A DNA stretch of 64,000 nt from Siderastrea siderea (lineage: Eukaryota; Cnidaria; Anthozoa; Scleractinia; Rhizangiidae), in the NCBI GenBank assembly GCA_964030785.1, contig OZ034975.1:17895142-17959141 (forward strand), read 5' to 3'. Shown in pieces: positions 53,376 through 64,000 of the stretch (position 1 is the stretch's first letter; every line of letters starts with the position of its first letter). Under the pieces are notes generated by a model. The model saw only the letters and a program-made list of their open reading frames with translations. It had not been told where the DNA came from and made no database searches. A program made the translations under genes and the position numbers.

Positions 53376-56061
53376 AGCTAGTCACACTACTAACTGAGAC
53401 AAAATCCTTACGCAGGCAGTCTTGGCTTATTGTCGCGTCCGAACGTATCGGTGCAACGTTTATTTTTCCTTTTTGGCTGCTGCTAAAAGAGTATTCGGAA
53501 ACTTGCGAGCTCACAGCCTCAGGTGTGTTTTGTTCAGGTTGACGTAGAATCACGTAAATCTTTGGGCCAAACATGCAGGCTAGCAGTCCGTATGAGCTCA
53601 AAAGAGTGATGGCACATATCAAGTTCGTTGCAGAAGATCCCGTGAGGCCAATATCAAGTGGATAATAAGCAACACAAGAAAGCAACAAAATATACATAGA
53701 AAAGGCAATATATCGAGCTTCGTTGAAGTTTTCTGGCAGTGTTCTTGCTTTGAAAGCATAAAAAGTGCAAACGACTGCAAGAAGTGATGTGTAAGCAGCA
53801 ATGGAGATTTGAAAAGTCCGTCCAACTGATGACCGATACAGAGAACACGACAAGGAAATTCTACCGGCTAATGATTGTATACTTCGTTGCTGACGTGGAG
53901 GGTCCAAAATAATCCACAGCAAGAGAAGTAGAACTTGCACAGAGTTAAGAGTCAGAACAAGCAATGTCTGGCTTTTAGTTGTTAAAATGAACTGCTTGAA
54001 CCTTTCTGCGATCACGTTTATTCGAAAAGCACTAAGTATTTTCATGGTTTTAAGTGTCAGGATGGAGATGAAAGTAACTAGCACTGTAGAACGCCAGCAC
54101 ACTCCCAAACTGCACATTAAGTTAGTCGGTTTTGCAAGAGTTAAAATCGATACAGAGAAAGACAAGGCGATTGTTATCATAAGAATGAGACTCAATTCTC
54201 GATTTGCCACTTTTACCAAAGGTGTTCCACGATACTTGTAAAGGATAGCACTGAAAATGATCACAAGTGCAAGACCAACAGTTCCAAACAGGATGACGAG
54301 AACAGATGTTACGCTTGACCACATCAACTCAACTTCGGGAAGGTCCAAGCATTTTGATCTTCCTTCATCGGGCATTTGCCCTTGAGGGCATTCGGTACAG
54401 TTAACACTATTCACTTGGGTACTCAAAGTTCCAGCAGGACATTTTATACACTCCCAGCAACAAGGCGTTGTTACTGACTGAAAAGTTCCTGGGGGACAGT
54501 CCTCGTGGCAGAACGATCTTGGAGTAGCAACTGTTTGACTTGTCCGTGTGTTCCATTTAATGCTTGTGTAATTCAACTGGAGCTGTGGTCCTCTGCCATT
54601 TTCCCACGAGCCAATAACAAGCTTTACAAGACGACTTTGACCTACGACATCATTGCTGCGTTGAAAATGGACGATGTCATAGGATGACGAAACTGGATCT
54701 CCAAAAACATCAAAGCTAACCCTTCCAGTCAGTCCTTCAAAGTTGACTCTGCGTAGGTACCGCTCAACTTCTTTCGGATCTACTAAATGGTGTACTTCAA
54801 GACGCTCTCCTCGAGGAACTGTAGACTTGGAAGCAGGACAGGTTTTTATGCGATGCAGGGCATGGGCAACAGCATAAACAGCATCAATGACATATGGAAT
54901 ATAGGTATCATAGATTGAACGAAGTAGCAATTCCTTGCAGCCACTCCTTTTTGTAACCTCCGATGATGAGGAACAGTTAAGTTGGTCTTGATTTCGCACA
55001 AATTCTTCCCACCAGGGAACTCCGTAATTTTTGGATGACTTGGTCATTTCTTCAAATAAGAACTTCTCAAAATCCTTATTTTCTAAATGTCTCGGCTGAA
55101 CGCCAAGTGAACCATGTAGCATTTTTTGTTCCGTATCTTCCAATCCCACAAATACATCATCTTCTGTTGCCAACGCATCGCTCAGAATCCATGTGCGGTC
55201 ATCCAGCTTCTGCTTAACTGCTTCCTTTAGAAAACGCCGCCCGTAACCACCGAAAAGCCATATCAGTACCACTCGGACGTTTGGATAGCTTTTTATTTTA
55301 CTCACAATTTTTATCACCTTTGCACCGTACTCTTGGCGTGGAATATATTCCGAAAAAGCAATGCAAAAGGTTTTCCTATTTTCAGCTTCTGTTTCCAACT
55401 TCCACACTCCATTTCGACCATATGAATCATCCATGGCTACGACAGCTACAAAGCTCCAGTGAAAGTACTCAATAATATCAGCCATTGCTTTTGCCTGTTG
55501 CCCGTCTGGAGGTGCAGTACGGAAAAAGTGACGGAATTGAGGCGAGCTTAACTCGTTGCTTGTTGCCGAGTGACTTATGACTGGAATTCCAGCTACTTTC
55601 AAAAGACTGCCAACAACAACAGCACTTCCAGAATCTGTCGGACCAATCACTGCCAATATCGGGGTCCCTTCGCTATGCGTTCGGTTTCTGTCGCTCGCAC
55701 ACGAACAACTGTTGCTTTTTGAGTTGAAAGCAATATCGTTTCTTCGGACAAAATCATACGTGTGCTCCATCGCCTTTGCAGTGCTTTCACAATAGTCCCG
55801 AATGTCGTATCCTAGAGTCACGTTTGGAAGTAGTTCGGGACTTTCATTGATTTTGTTAATAGCGAAAATCATTGCCTCCACGTGACCAAGTCCTATTGGG
55901 AAAAACTCGCCACATTTAGCATCCTCCGTTGAGTAGTGCAGTAAGAAAAGGCCTCCAAGTGTAACATCGCCGGGTTGATAGGATCGGTTCTGTCTAGTAT
56001 CTCCATTGAGACTCATCACAAAGAAAGCAATAGCAGAAAAGAATATCGCTGTCTTCCCCAT
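53374..56061 (-). CDS. Class C GPCR (metabotropic glutamate / calcium-sensing-like), 895 aa
   Basis: One exon. A signal peptide (MGKTAIFFSAIAFFVM...) opens at the second Met of the open frame (56061); the 17 codons before it lie across a strong splice acceptor (tttcctag at about 56082), so the gene very likely has an upstream noncoding exon. A Venus-flytrap domain (about 30-500) includes FPIGLGHVEAMIFAINKIN, SHSATSNELSS and AMADIIEYFHWSFVAVVAMDDSYGRNG in short blocks, close in style to CaSR. A cysteine-rich NCD3G domain (CPPGTFQSV, CCWECIKCPAGT, NCTECPQGQ) is followed by seven helices (from about 580) with class C marks such as RELSLILM and FNEARYIAFSMY. The cytoplasmic tail is short and Ser-rich. 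Role: dimeric surface receptor for an amino acid, cation or similar small ligand; ligand not deducible. Confidence 0.9.
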   Translation of the reverse strand: MGKTAIFFSAIAFFVMSLNGDTRQNRSYQPGDVTLGGLFLLHYSTEDAKCGEFFPIGLGHVEAMIFAINKINESPELLPNVTLGYDIRDYCESTAKAMEHTYDFVRRNDIAFNSKSNSCSCASDRNRTHSEGTPILAVIGPTDSGSAVVVGSLLKVAGIPVISHSATSNELSSPQFRHFFRTAPPDGQQAKAMADIIEYFHWSFVAVVAMDDSYGRNGVWKLETEAENRKTFCIAFSEYIPRQEYGAKVIKIVSKIKSYPNVRVVLIWLFGGYGRRFLKEAVKQKLDDRTWILSDALATEDDVFVGLEDTEQKMLHGSLGVQPRHLENKDFEKFLFEEMTKSSKNYGVPWWEEFVRNQDQLNCSSSSEVTKRSGCKELLLRSIYDTYIPYVIDAVYAVAHALHRIKTCPASKSTVPRGERLEVHHLVDPKEVERYLRRVNFEGLTGRVSFDVFGDPVSSSYDIVHFQRSNDVVGQSRLVKLVIGSWENGRGPQLQLNYTSIKWNTRTSQTVATPRSFCHEDCPPGTFQSVTTPCCWECIKCPAGTLSTQVNSVNCTECPQGQMPDEGRSKCLDLPEVELMWSSVTSVLVILFGTVGLALVIIFSAILYKYRGTPLVKVANRELSLILMITIALSFSVSILTLAKPTNLMCSLGVCWRSTVLVTFISILTLKTMKILSAFRINVIAERFKQFILTTKSQTLLVLTLNSVQVLLLLLWIILDPPRQQRSIQSLAGRISLSCSLYRSSVGRTFQISIAAYTSLLAVVCTFYAFKARTLPENFNEARYIAFSMYILLLSCVAYYPLDIGLTGSSATNLICAITLLSSYGLLACMFGPKIYVILRQPEQNTPEAVSSQVSEYSFSSSQKGKINVAPIRSDATISQDCLRKDFVSVSSVTS

Positions 56062-56222
56062 CACTTCAATTCTCTCTTCACCTAGGAAAAAAAAGATGCA
56101 TAAAATATACACTAACCTCAGCCAAAATGGCTAAGCTACACAGCCAGTTGGGCGCGCGCAAACTACGTGATGATTTCATGGCTCAAATTCACTTTTGTCG
56201 TCGATAAAATGACACTCAAGAT

Positions 56223-56447
56223 ATGCATCTGTCACATGTTCTTTGGACAATATCCGTTTTTGCTTGGTTGGGTTGGTTGTGTTTATTGTGTTTAATTGGG
56301 GACGCATTCAACCTTCCCATCAACCCTGAACTTGCTGAAAACAGCCCAGAATATTGCTGTCTTCAACCCACGGTCGGAGAAATGTTCTATCGCAATTGGG
56401 ACACATTAATGAAATGGCCAAAACCGATTGAGGTTATTAATAAATAG
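56223..56447 (+). CDS. Small open frame with signal-peptide-like N-terminus (74 aa), tentative
   Basis: Begins MHLSHVLWTISVFAWLGWL, followed by a Cys-rich hydrophobic end (CLLCLIGDA) and a polar remainder (FNLPINPELAENSPEYCC). It lies about 160 bp upstream of the GPCR start in divergent orientation. It could be a secreted peptide or a chance frame; no family recognised. Confidence 0.2.
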   Translation: MHLSHVLWTISVFAWLGWLCLLCLIGDAFNLPINPELAENSPEYCCLQPTVGEMFYRNWDTLMKWPKPIEVINK

Positions 56448-58957
56448 GTTGAAGCAGACAGTACACTTTCTGATCAAACTTTATCATCTTGGGCTTTCCT
56501 CATTGAATTTTAAACGATCCAGTTTGTTTCAGTTCATCGCAGCACTTGTTTTATTCCTAATTGTCATCGGCATGGTTTAGAATGTGAACTTAAGGCAACG
56601 ACAGTTTTTAATCGATAAAACATGTTTTGATGGGACTCCCATCCTTATTAGTTACAACGGAAAAATTGGAAAATTACGTTCGGCGTTTTGCAACGGCTTC
56701 ATCAACAATCCTGTTTACAACTGCAAAGACCAATTTTTCATCCAGCATTCTTTCACTCAGAATTCTCAGTATTGAAGTTAAAATTTGCAGCAACGAAACA
56801 ATACCTCTGAGTATGAGCAACATTTTCTATTCTTAAGATAAAAATACAACTTAAAGTTACTACCACGGCATTGAAAACTGAGTCGATATATTAGAGTATG
56901 AAACTATATCATTTATTCTATTCGTCATATCACTATTTTTTTCTTTTTCTTATGATCTCTTTTCTTTCATAAAAACAACGTTGTTGTGGTTATAAGCCAA
57001 AGAAAAGTTAAAATCGGCCGACATTAAAGTTACTAACATTCTTACCGCCTGAGTGTTGAACTTCCTTTCACCTCGCAGCTTGAATAGAAGGCATCCAAGA
57101 AGGTAATATTCTACTGTAGTGGATTATTCTTAATTACACGATCATTTACTTAGTGCGCGGTGGACTGTCAGCAATAACGAGAATGCGAATATTTGTGGCT
57201 GACACCATCACCGGTAGGTAAACACAGAGAAAAACTAATAACACTTTTTTTATTAACAACATTTACGCCCATTCGTCAAAATCAAAATCTGCTGCAACAC
57301 AAACGAAAGCCACGATGGAGGGCTGTTTCAGTTTCCTGTTTCACAGCCGGATCAGCAAACTTAATTCCCTTCAGTTTCCTTTATAAACTATGAGATAAAA
57401 TAAAACTCCTGGGCTGAAAATGCTAATGTTAATAAAAAGGACATTCATGAAGGCTCTGTTCCAAGATAAAGTGTCACGATCGCCCAAAATAAGTTTGTAA
57501 GGTACGGTTGCATTCAAGTTCTGATATTTTATTGCTAAATCCTAAATACAATAGATCACGGAACATATAAAATAACAAATCGCAAGTTGATGAAATGATT
57601 CCAATATTTAACGCAATCACAATCTCAAGCCATGAAATAAACAAAACAAACTATAAAAATGAATTTTATTAAAAATTGAGATCTGAATTTGAAATTTGTG
57701 CTATCTCTCGCATCATGATGATTTTATCTACTGTTGAAAGCTTCGGCCGAAGTACAAATAATGTCCCACAAAGTCCAGTGTCCGTCGGTAAACAGTGGGA
57801 GTACTTCATTTTTCATTAATGGTAAAGAGAAAGCAATACATTTGAAACTGGACAGGTGTCCCACAATGGGAATGTAGTTTTGCCAAAAAAGCTCTTAATT
57901 AATACTCAAAGCAGGAAATTGAGATGCTCAAACTTGGCACATTTCAATCGATTCGTTTCCGCCTTACATTGTACTTTCATTTTACATTGCATGTACATTG
58001 TGTATTCACCTTTCATTGAACCTTTACTTTAACTAATTTGTGTGCAGCTTTGCTAGAAAGTTGAGCCATTTCCTGGTTTATTGGCATGTTATTTTCTGCG
58101 TTAAAGTCGGAGTAGTGTATGACTGAAGCCGTTGTTTGAGTCAATTTTCATTTATTCATTTATTTGAAAGCATTAAGCAACATATAACTTGAAACTGAAC
58201 CATTACAACGTAATCGGGATCCCTCAGTTTATGATAACTTGCAAGGAGCAATTGCAATGAACCAAAATGGAAATGAAAAATACAGCTTACGTCGTTCGCG
58301 GCAATAATTTCTTAACGCCGCTCAATGGTGGCTCCGCCGCCAAAACGTTACCTTCGCGCGCACACAATACCGCGAGTTACGCAGGCTATGAAAAATACAG
58401 AGGTATCTCCTAGTTGATAAATATTTAATCACGTTCCTCCGAATGTATTCTACTCCTGTGTAACTTATACGTTTTGTCAAAGTTGTCCTAATGACTAAAA
58501 AACCTAATTGGGGAAATTTGTTTTGGAAAAGCAATGAACTATATTTTGTGCCTCTTATGCACATAGTTAAGATGTAAATAATTAATGAAGGAAATCCGAT
58601 TTGCTTGTTTTTTCAAACCTACCGGCTTCCAAGTGCTAGTTGTCTTCTCGGTTAGGACCCTTTGGAAGGCGGCATTATCAGACGCTCTCAATTTCGTTAA
58701 CGGCCAACCTGTGGTATTATGTGTCCGTAATAGACAGCTTCATCACCCCTTGAGTATGAGCAAGCGGATATCAACAGATCAGTGAGGACAGGGGTGGGAG
58801 CCTTGGGAGGAAGGGGGCAGGAAGTGACTGGAAGGGTAGATAAGAGAAGGGGTAAGCAGGATTCTCAAAAGTAGAAGGGTGCGGGAATAACAGAAAGCAA
58901 TTTGTCAGCATTGCTTTACCTGATATTTGGAAATAAATAAAATTAATAAAGGAAGGG
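56448..58957. other. Intergenic; no gene recognised
   Basis: A+T-rich. Several open frames of 60-80 codons have no recognisable features. No clear repeat boundaries. Confidence 0.4.
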
Positions 58958-59005
58958 AAGAAGGATGGATGGATGGAAGGAAGGAAGGAGGAAAGGGAGG
59001 GAGGA
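58958..59005. repeat. (ggat)n/(ggaa)n microsatellite
   Basis: ggatggatggatggaaggaagg followed by purine-rich aggaaagggagg. Open frames across it are composition artefacts. Confidence 0.9.
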
Positions 59006-59078
59006 ATAGCGCAAAAGGTGGCAACCACGAAAAGAGTGAGTGGGTTTAAAGGTACGCAGGTTGTAATTGTGGTATTGG

Positions 59079-59312
59079 ACTGCCAAAAGCAGTCCCTGTG
59101 TACATATTCTAGTGGGCTTCCAATCATGCGAGCGGGTAAGCGCCTGAGGATTGATCGGAAGGGAACTGAGCCGGGCCCGGCTGAGAGGAAAACAGCCCCA
59201 CCTCGTCCCTTTCGCCGCAGTCATATTCGCCGAGTTTGTTGTGCTCCTTCACTCACTCCTGTATTAAGCTCACTAAACGACTATCAAGAAAGGGACTTTT
59301 AGCAGTCTAGTT
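59079..59312. mobile_element. Probable foldback MITE upstream of POLR1H
   Basis: tggactgccaaaagcagtcc at the left and gggacttttagcagtcta at the right form imperfect inverted ends; inner arms are weak. It lies about 200 bp upstream of the POLR1H start codon. Confidence 0.45.
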
Positions 59313-59515
59313 CAGTGTTGCATGGTTTTGGTACGATTTTTTTTATTTAATTTAATTATTTTTAGTTTTCATTTTTTTTTGGGGGGGGGGGGTACAAGTT
59401 TTTCCCTCTTTTTCGCGGAATTTCGATTGGAATATTGCAAGAGTCTGGTAACGTGAAAGGTAAATTACCTTGAGCCGCCGTATGGTAATTTCAGCGGTTA
59501 TCCACATACTTCAAG

Positions 59516-62500
59516 ATGGCGACCAAAGTAGAAGCGTTTGAGTGTGATCCAGATTTCTGTCCTAGCTGCGGCTCTATCCTTCCTCTCCCTGGTCTAGAGG
59601 ATGTCGTATCGTGTAGTCTTTGTAATTTTCAGAAGGATACATGTGGTAAGATTGTCACTGAATGTGTTGAGGCAAACTTAAAACATAACATAACATACCT
59701 GAGTGTACTAAATGTAAAGTTCGCGCTATTATGAGTTTGCACTATTTAGTAGTTTTTCCGTTCTAACAACTGGCTGCACTTAAGAATAATCATCCAGTAT
59801 TAAAGCATAAGCGACTAAAACTCAATAAGCCAAAAACTAATGTTAAGAGAAGGGCATCATGTTTTTTTACGTCATCTTTGCGGTTATCAAGGAAAAATGA
59901 TACTTGTAAAATTAATTATTTTTTCAATACAATAACGTGCTGTGCAAAAAAGAAGTGAACACGACGGGAGCACTGATATTTCTAGAATTTGATTAACCAT
60001 AGATGTGGAAAATAAAAGAAAAAATTAATGATTAAAAACTAACCAATCATAGCCTTTAATATCATGGCTTAATTGACCTATCAGGTCAAGAATAATTAGA
60101 GATGTAGAATCATGTAATTATCATCAACTGATGATACACTAACTACTCTCATTCAAGATCATTCAATATGCGACAGTCTTTCTGGAATGATTGATTGCTG
60201 ATTTGTAGCTGATTAGAGTTTCTCTACATGAATTCTAAAATTCTTTGAATACATGCACATGAAAACTGTTGTTAATTAATTAAACGGGATTCTTCTGCAA
60301 GGAGATGCACTGTTGCAGTCAGTTAGCAGCAATGCAGGTTGATGAACGTGTAATTAACTATAATATAAAAACAGAACTTTTCACAGACTATACAGTACAT
60401 TATAATATGAAGAACACCATAAAGAACACTGAAAGCAGCTTCAACCTTTAAGCCCCAGTATCCACATACAAATTCTCCTGACTGATCTCCCTACATTTCC
60501 TTAAAAGTATTAGTTGAGAGAATTTGTTAAAAGATCAAAGTAATTTACCTTTGGTGATCATTTTTGTTAATTCTCATAACCTTCTCTCTTGTTTATGCAT
60601 TGATATTGTTAGGAGAAAATTGATGTTGGTCACTCTTGTGGACTTCAGGGATTAATGAGCAGTTTTAACACCTGGATGATCACACTAAACAGACTAGAGA
60701 GACTCCTGGGTTTAAACCACTGATTTACTATGAATTCAAGGTTTCCTGTTCTTCAAAAGTGCCACGCAAGGGTCTTCAAGTACAGTTTACTTTTTCTATA
60801 CTCTTACATTATGTATTATATAAACATACATTTCTTTCCTTTCGCCTGCAGACTTTGAAGGGATAGAAGTTCACTCAAGAAAAGTCTTCAATGTTGCAAA
60901 GGAAAAGACACAACCAGTAAAAGCTGATGAATCAATAGGGCCAATGGTAAAGATCAAGAGTACAAGTCTTTGATGCAAAATTGTGTGTCTGAATTATAGC
61001 AACATTTTAATACATTTACATGTACTTTGGTTATAGTGGTAGATCTCAAAATTTTTGTACATGTAGGCCCATAATTGGAGGCATGGGTCTCCTGATTTGA
61101 GCAATATCTTTGCCATGTCAACATTCTCGGAACATATGTCGTAAAAAATGTGTAGGTGGGTTGAGTGCTTCAATTGTCAGCCCTCGTGTACATGTAATCT
61201 GGGCTTGTTTAAATTTGTGTGTCAGTGAATGTAACAACACAGTGAAAATCAAAAGTGCATTTTTGGACAGCATCCACCAAAATAATATTATAGAAGAGTA
61301 AGCTGCTACAAATCATACCATACCCAAAACAACATTCAGTGGTTACAATTTGTTTGTTGCACACCAAATCTCCATGAACATGTGTATTTCTGTCAAGATT
61401 AACAATGCAAGGAACCCCAAAAATGCAACATTCTGGTTCTGCAGTTCCATGATTATCTTCTGTGTAGTTATCGACACAATATTGCAGTTCACCTCAACTT
61501 GCATTCATAATACATTCAATACAAAATTCTTTACTGCCCCCAGCAAATTCACATTTATTGATTTCCCACTGTTATCTGGTTGTAGGTTGATAGAAAATGT
61601 CCAAACTGTGGCCATGAGGGCATGACGTACACCACCAGACAGACCAGATCAGCTGATGAAGGCCAAACAGTGTTTTATGGCTGTCCACAGTGCAAGTAAG
61701 AAGTCAATACAATACAATACAATACAATACAATACAATACAATACAATACAATACACTTTATTTAATGAGGGTGAACATATTAACCTTTTACAGTTTTCT
61801 TACATATGGCCCTCAAAAATAAATTCAAACAGACAAGAAAAAAACAATAATAAATTACAACAATAAATTACAATAATTCTATCAAAAAGGACATATGCAT
61901 ATATATGTAGCAGAATTCATTCGAACAGAAAAGAATAAACATTAAACATTTTCATGTAGTATTGGTAATTATTATTCTACTATTGTGATGTTTTACCATA
62001 TAAGGGCAAGAGAATGCCAATGTATTCCACTGTACAGTCCCGGGTTTCACTGGTTTTTTGCTGAAGGAGGACAAAGCAAAAACAAATTACAGTGAAATAA
62101 TAAACTTCTTATTCATTGTGTTGGTCCACAAGCACGTGGACAGTTTACTCATTGCTCACATTTTTCCTCACCCCTGGGGGCTCACAAAAATACTACACAA
62201 CTCCTAAAATGTCCTGGCATATTATCTACCAAAACACCGATCAAGATCAAGGTGAACGTATTATTCATGTAGCACTGGGTACATTTGACCAGCTACTACT
62301 ACATCCCTGCACTGCTTAGGGTGAGTGGGCAAGTAGTTCTTGCCACCAACTGTTGTAGCTGAGGGATCAAGATGACAATAATTGTCAAATAATTAATTGT
62401 ATAATAATTATAATTATTATAATGCATCATGATTCAGTTATTGCTCATTATTCTGTGCTTTATACTGAGATTTCTTTTCTTTTTTCTCATAGGTTTCAAG

Positions 62501-62517
62501 AAACAGAGTATTCATAG
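59516..62517 (+). CDS. POLR1H: RNA polymerase I subunit RPA12 (POLR1H/ZNRD1), 4 exons, 119 aa
   Basis: Exons 59516-59645, 60852-60946, 61586-61695 and 62493-62517 have GT-AG borders and join into 120 codons including the stop. The N-terminal zinc ribbon is [12 protein letters not shown]...CSLCNF; a linker [12 protein letters not shown] follows; the C-terminal TFIIS-type ribbon is [20 protein letters not shown] and [28 protein letters not shown] is the acidic hairpin that reaches into the polymerase funnel and supports RNA cleavage. Total length is near the human protein (126 aa). Role: Pol I subunit in the nucleolus for rRNA synthesis, RNA cleavage and termination. The short last exon (8 codons) is typical of the family and is easily missed. 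Confident because every conserved block is present in order. Confidence 0.96.
59646..60851 (+). other. POLR1H intron 1
   Basis: 1206 bp between gtaaga and cctgcag, A+T-rich, no element recognised. Confidence 0.85.
61707..61760 (-). repeat. (aatac)n tract and retroelement 3' tail in POLR1H intron 3
   Basis: About ten aatac units followed by actttatttaatgagggtg. Read on the minus strand this looks like a LINE 3' UTR ending in a short tandem tail, a form common in cnidarian genomes. Intron 3 (61696-62492) contains nothing else recognised. Confidence 0.6.
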
Positions 62518-62832
62518 TACCTGCGAATTGCAGTTGTTTTTATATAATTATTTATTTAATATTTATTTTCTTTAGGCAATATAATTATTATTTTCATGAT
62601 CAAATGAAACCTCTTATAAGTAGCCACCCAAATGCCAGATAAAGTGAAGTCACCCAGAGGAAGTGCTTGCTTATGAGAGGTTTGACATATTAAGTGCATG
62701 CTGTCTCTGACCCTGTCTATCTTGAATCCCCCACTATCTTGACCATAGACCCATTTTCATGATTTATGCTGCTCAATAAACTATTGACTGTGTTGAACTT
62801 CTAGTCTATGATCAGTCTCTCTTTCTTCTCAG

Positions 62833-62834
62833 GG

Positions 62835-62866
<32 letters not shown>

Positions 62867-63228
62867 CGTCGTCATCATCAACATCACATGCCAGTACGAA
62901 CATAAGCCCGTAACATTCTCCCTCCAGGTTTCTCTGTCTTTGGCTGCTGCTCTCGTAGTGCCTCAATCGGCCACCCTGCCTTTTTTCTCTCTGCTTCCAC
63001 TGTCCGTCGCCAGGTCATTTTTGGTCTCCCTATTGTTGTCTTTTTCTCTGGCTACCATCCTAATGCCACCATGCAGTCACTGGATTTATCACCACAGAGG
63101 ACATTTTCAATCCAATGCCATTGACATCTTATCTCATCACTTATTCTGTTGACAGGCATTATATCTGTAACTTGCTTGTTGCTTACTTGAGTAGGCCACC
63201 TGATCCTTAAAATCCTCCTTCTTCCCCT
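62833..63228 (-). mobile_element. LINE reverse-transcriptase C-terminus with (gat)n tail
   Basis: The minus frame reads RRRILRIRWPTQVSNKQV, RCQWHWIENVLCGDKSSD and, after a stop (GW-TAG-PEKK), TIGRPKMTWRRTVEAERKKA and QPKTEKPGG. This is the typical C-terminal tail of LINE reverse-transcriptase proteins (RRI...WP..ISN..., W..IGHVL, GRP..TWRRTVE). It ends in a (gat)n repeat at 62833-62870, the 3' tail. Truncated at the 5' side, so dead on arrival. Confidence 0.8.
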
Positions 63229-63345
63229 TCCTCTCAGTGATAGTTGAGCATAAAAAATGTGCAAGCGAGTGCAAGAATCGCCTGACCCATGGAAACGTGT
63301 GCATGTGTAAAGCAGAAGAGAAACTGCTCGTAGTCTGTTTGAGAA
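63229..63345. mobile_element. Foldback MITE fragment
   Basis: ctcagtgatagttgagcata, then aaacgtgtgcatgtg, then gagaaactgctcgtagtctg: one arm of the foldback family found at 699, 26630 and 44995, abutting the 5'-truncated LINE. Confidence 0.6.
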
Positions 63346-64000
63346 ATCAGAGTCTACTGTATGATGAAGTGATAACTGACAGAGCGAAATTTGGTATGAA
63401 TCTTACACATGTGATCACTTCAGGACATTTATCTGTATTTTAATAATTCTACATGTATTTTAAAATTTATTCTGGCTCAGTTTTTCGAAATTGTAACTGT
63501 AAATTAATAAACTAAAAACAAAATTAAAAAAATAAGCAGTTGTACAGTGATTTGTAAATAAGTGCACATTTCTCGGTTTGGTTTGCCATGTGGCATTAGA
63601 TGCATGTGCAGATTGGTTAAAAAGCAGATTTAAAATTCAATTGCAATCTGTCTCAGACATCTTATGCTGGATTATAAAAGCCAGTAAACCTTGATAACTT
63701 CACTTTGTGTTATCTCCTTGTTCTCTGTTGCTCCAATGCATGCCTAGCTTAATGACCTTTTGTATCTTGCCTTTTGGGCAATTTTTATCCCAATAGCCAG
63801 TTCTACTTTTTGCAATGAAGTCACATGGTAAACATCCATAAAAATTAATTGCCCAAGCAACAAGCAGGCACAACAGAACACACCATGAAACAAGCATACT
63901 GTACCAACAACAATTGACGCCTCAGAGTGTAACTGGCTTATCCCCCGACTTGTTGTTGGTTTTGCTGTTATCCTTGCAAGTTGTTCTTTTTGCTAAAATG
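63346..64000. other. Right-edge sequence; no gene recognised
   Basis: A+T-rich. Open frames are short, with no recognisable domain, repeat or RNA gene. Confidence 0.4.

Noticed and set aside
53095..53397. His/Ser/Phe-rich frames near the GPCR 3' end
   Set aside because: Arise from (attc)n and (tttc)n microsatellites.

Overview
The window is eukaryotic DNA, A+T-rich, with GT-AG introns, microsatellites, long poly-G/poly-C tracts and very many mobile elements. Gene content (a CYP3-like P450 cluster, a single-exon class C GPCR, a HECT gene riding on a DNA transposon) and a recognisable tRNA-headed SINE suggest an anthozoan cnidarian, most likely a stony coral or sea anemone. The taxon is inferred; no species-specific marker was seen.

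Layout. 85-2192 (-): a protein-kinase gene with one in-frame TGA next to its catalytic HRD loop; it runs off the left edge. 2.2-16.7 kb: no convincing host gene, but a Penelope-like remnant, a 16-bp minisatellite with higher-order periodicity (5875-7110), a SINE, several foldback MITEs, and three TIR elements with exact 9-bp target duplications (7899-9231, 11464-11644, 14834-15987), the last carrying a RecQ-like helicase fragment. 16707-24790: an apparently complete 8.1-kb DNA transposon with long TIRs, 6-bp duplication, a 418-aa DD40E transposase (-) and a two-exon 680-aa HECT ubiquitin-ligase gene (+). 25.5-51.4 kb: a P450 cluster with one intact five-exon gene (30464-34972, 502 aa) between two pseudogenes, all invaded by PIF/Harbinger, Penelope, hAT, TTAA-type and other elements. 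The block also holds a 74-bp satellite and a decayed fragment of the class C GPCR. 53374-56061 (-): an 895-aa class C GPCR. 59516-62517 (+): a complete four-exon POLR1H (RPA12) gene. The right end is LINE and foldback debris.

How the parts relate. The host genes do not form a pathway. The P450 copies share exon sizes, splice phases, intron sequence and promoter sequence, so they arose by DNA duplication; only the middle copy can make a P450, and its promoter is itself tandemly duplicated. The most unusual unit is the 16707-24790 transposon: transposase and HECT ligase lie within one pair of TIRs and one target duplication, so the ligase gene moves with the element.
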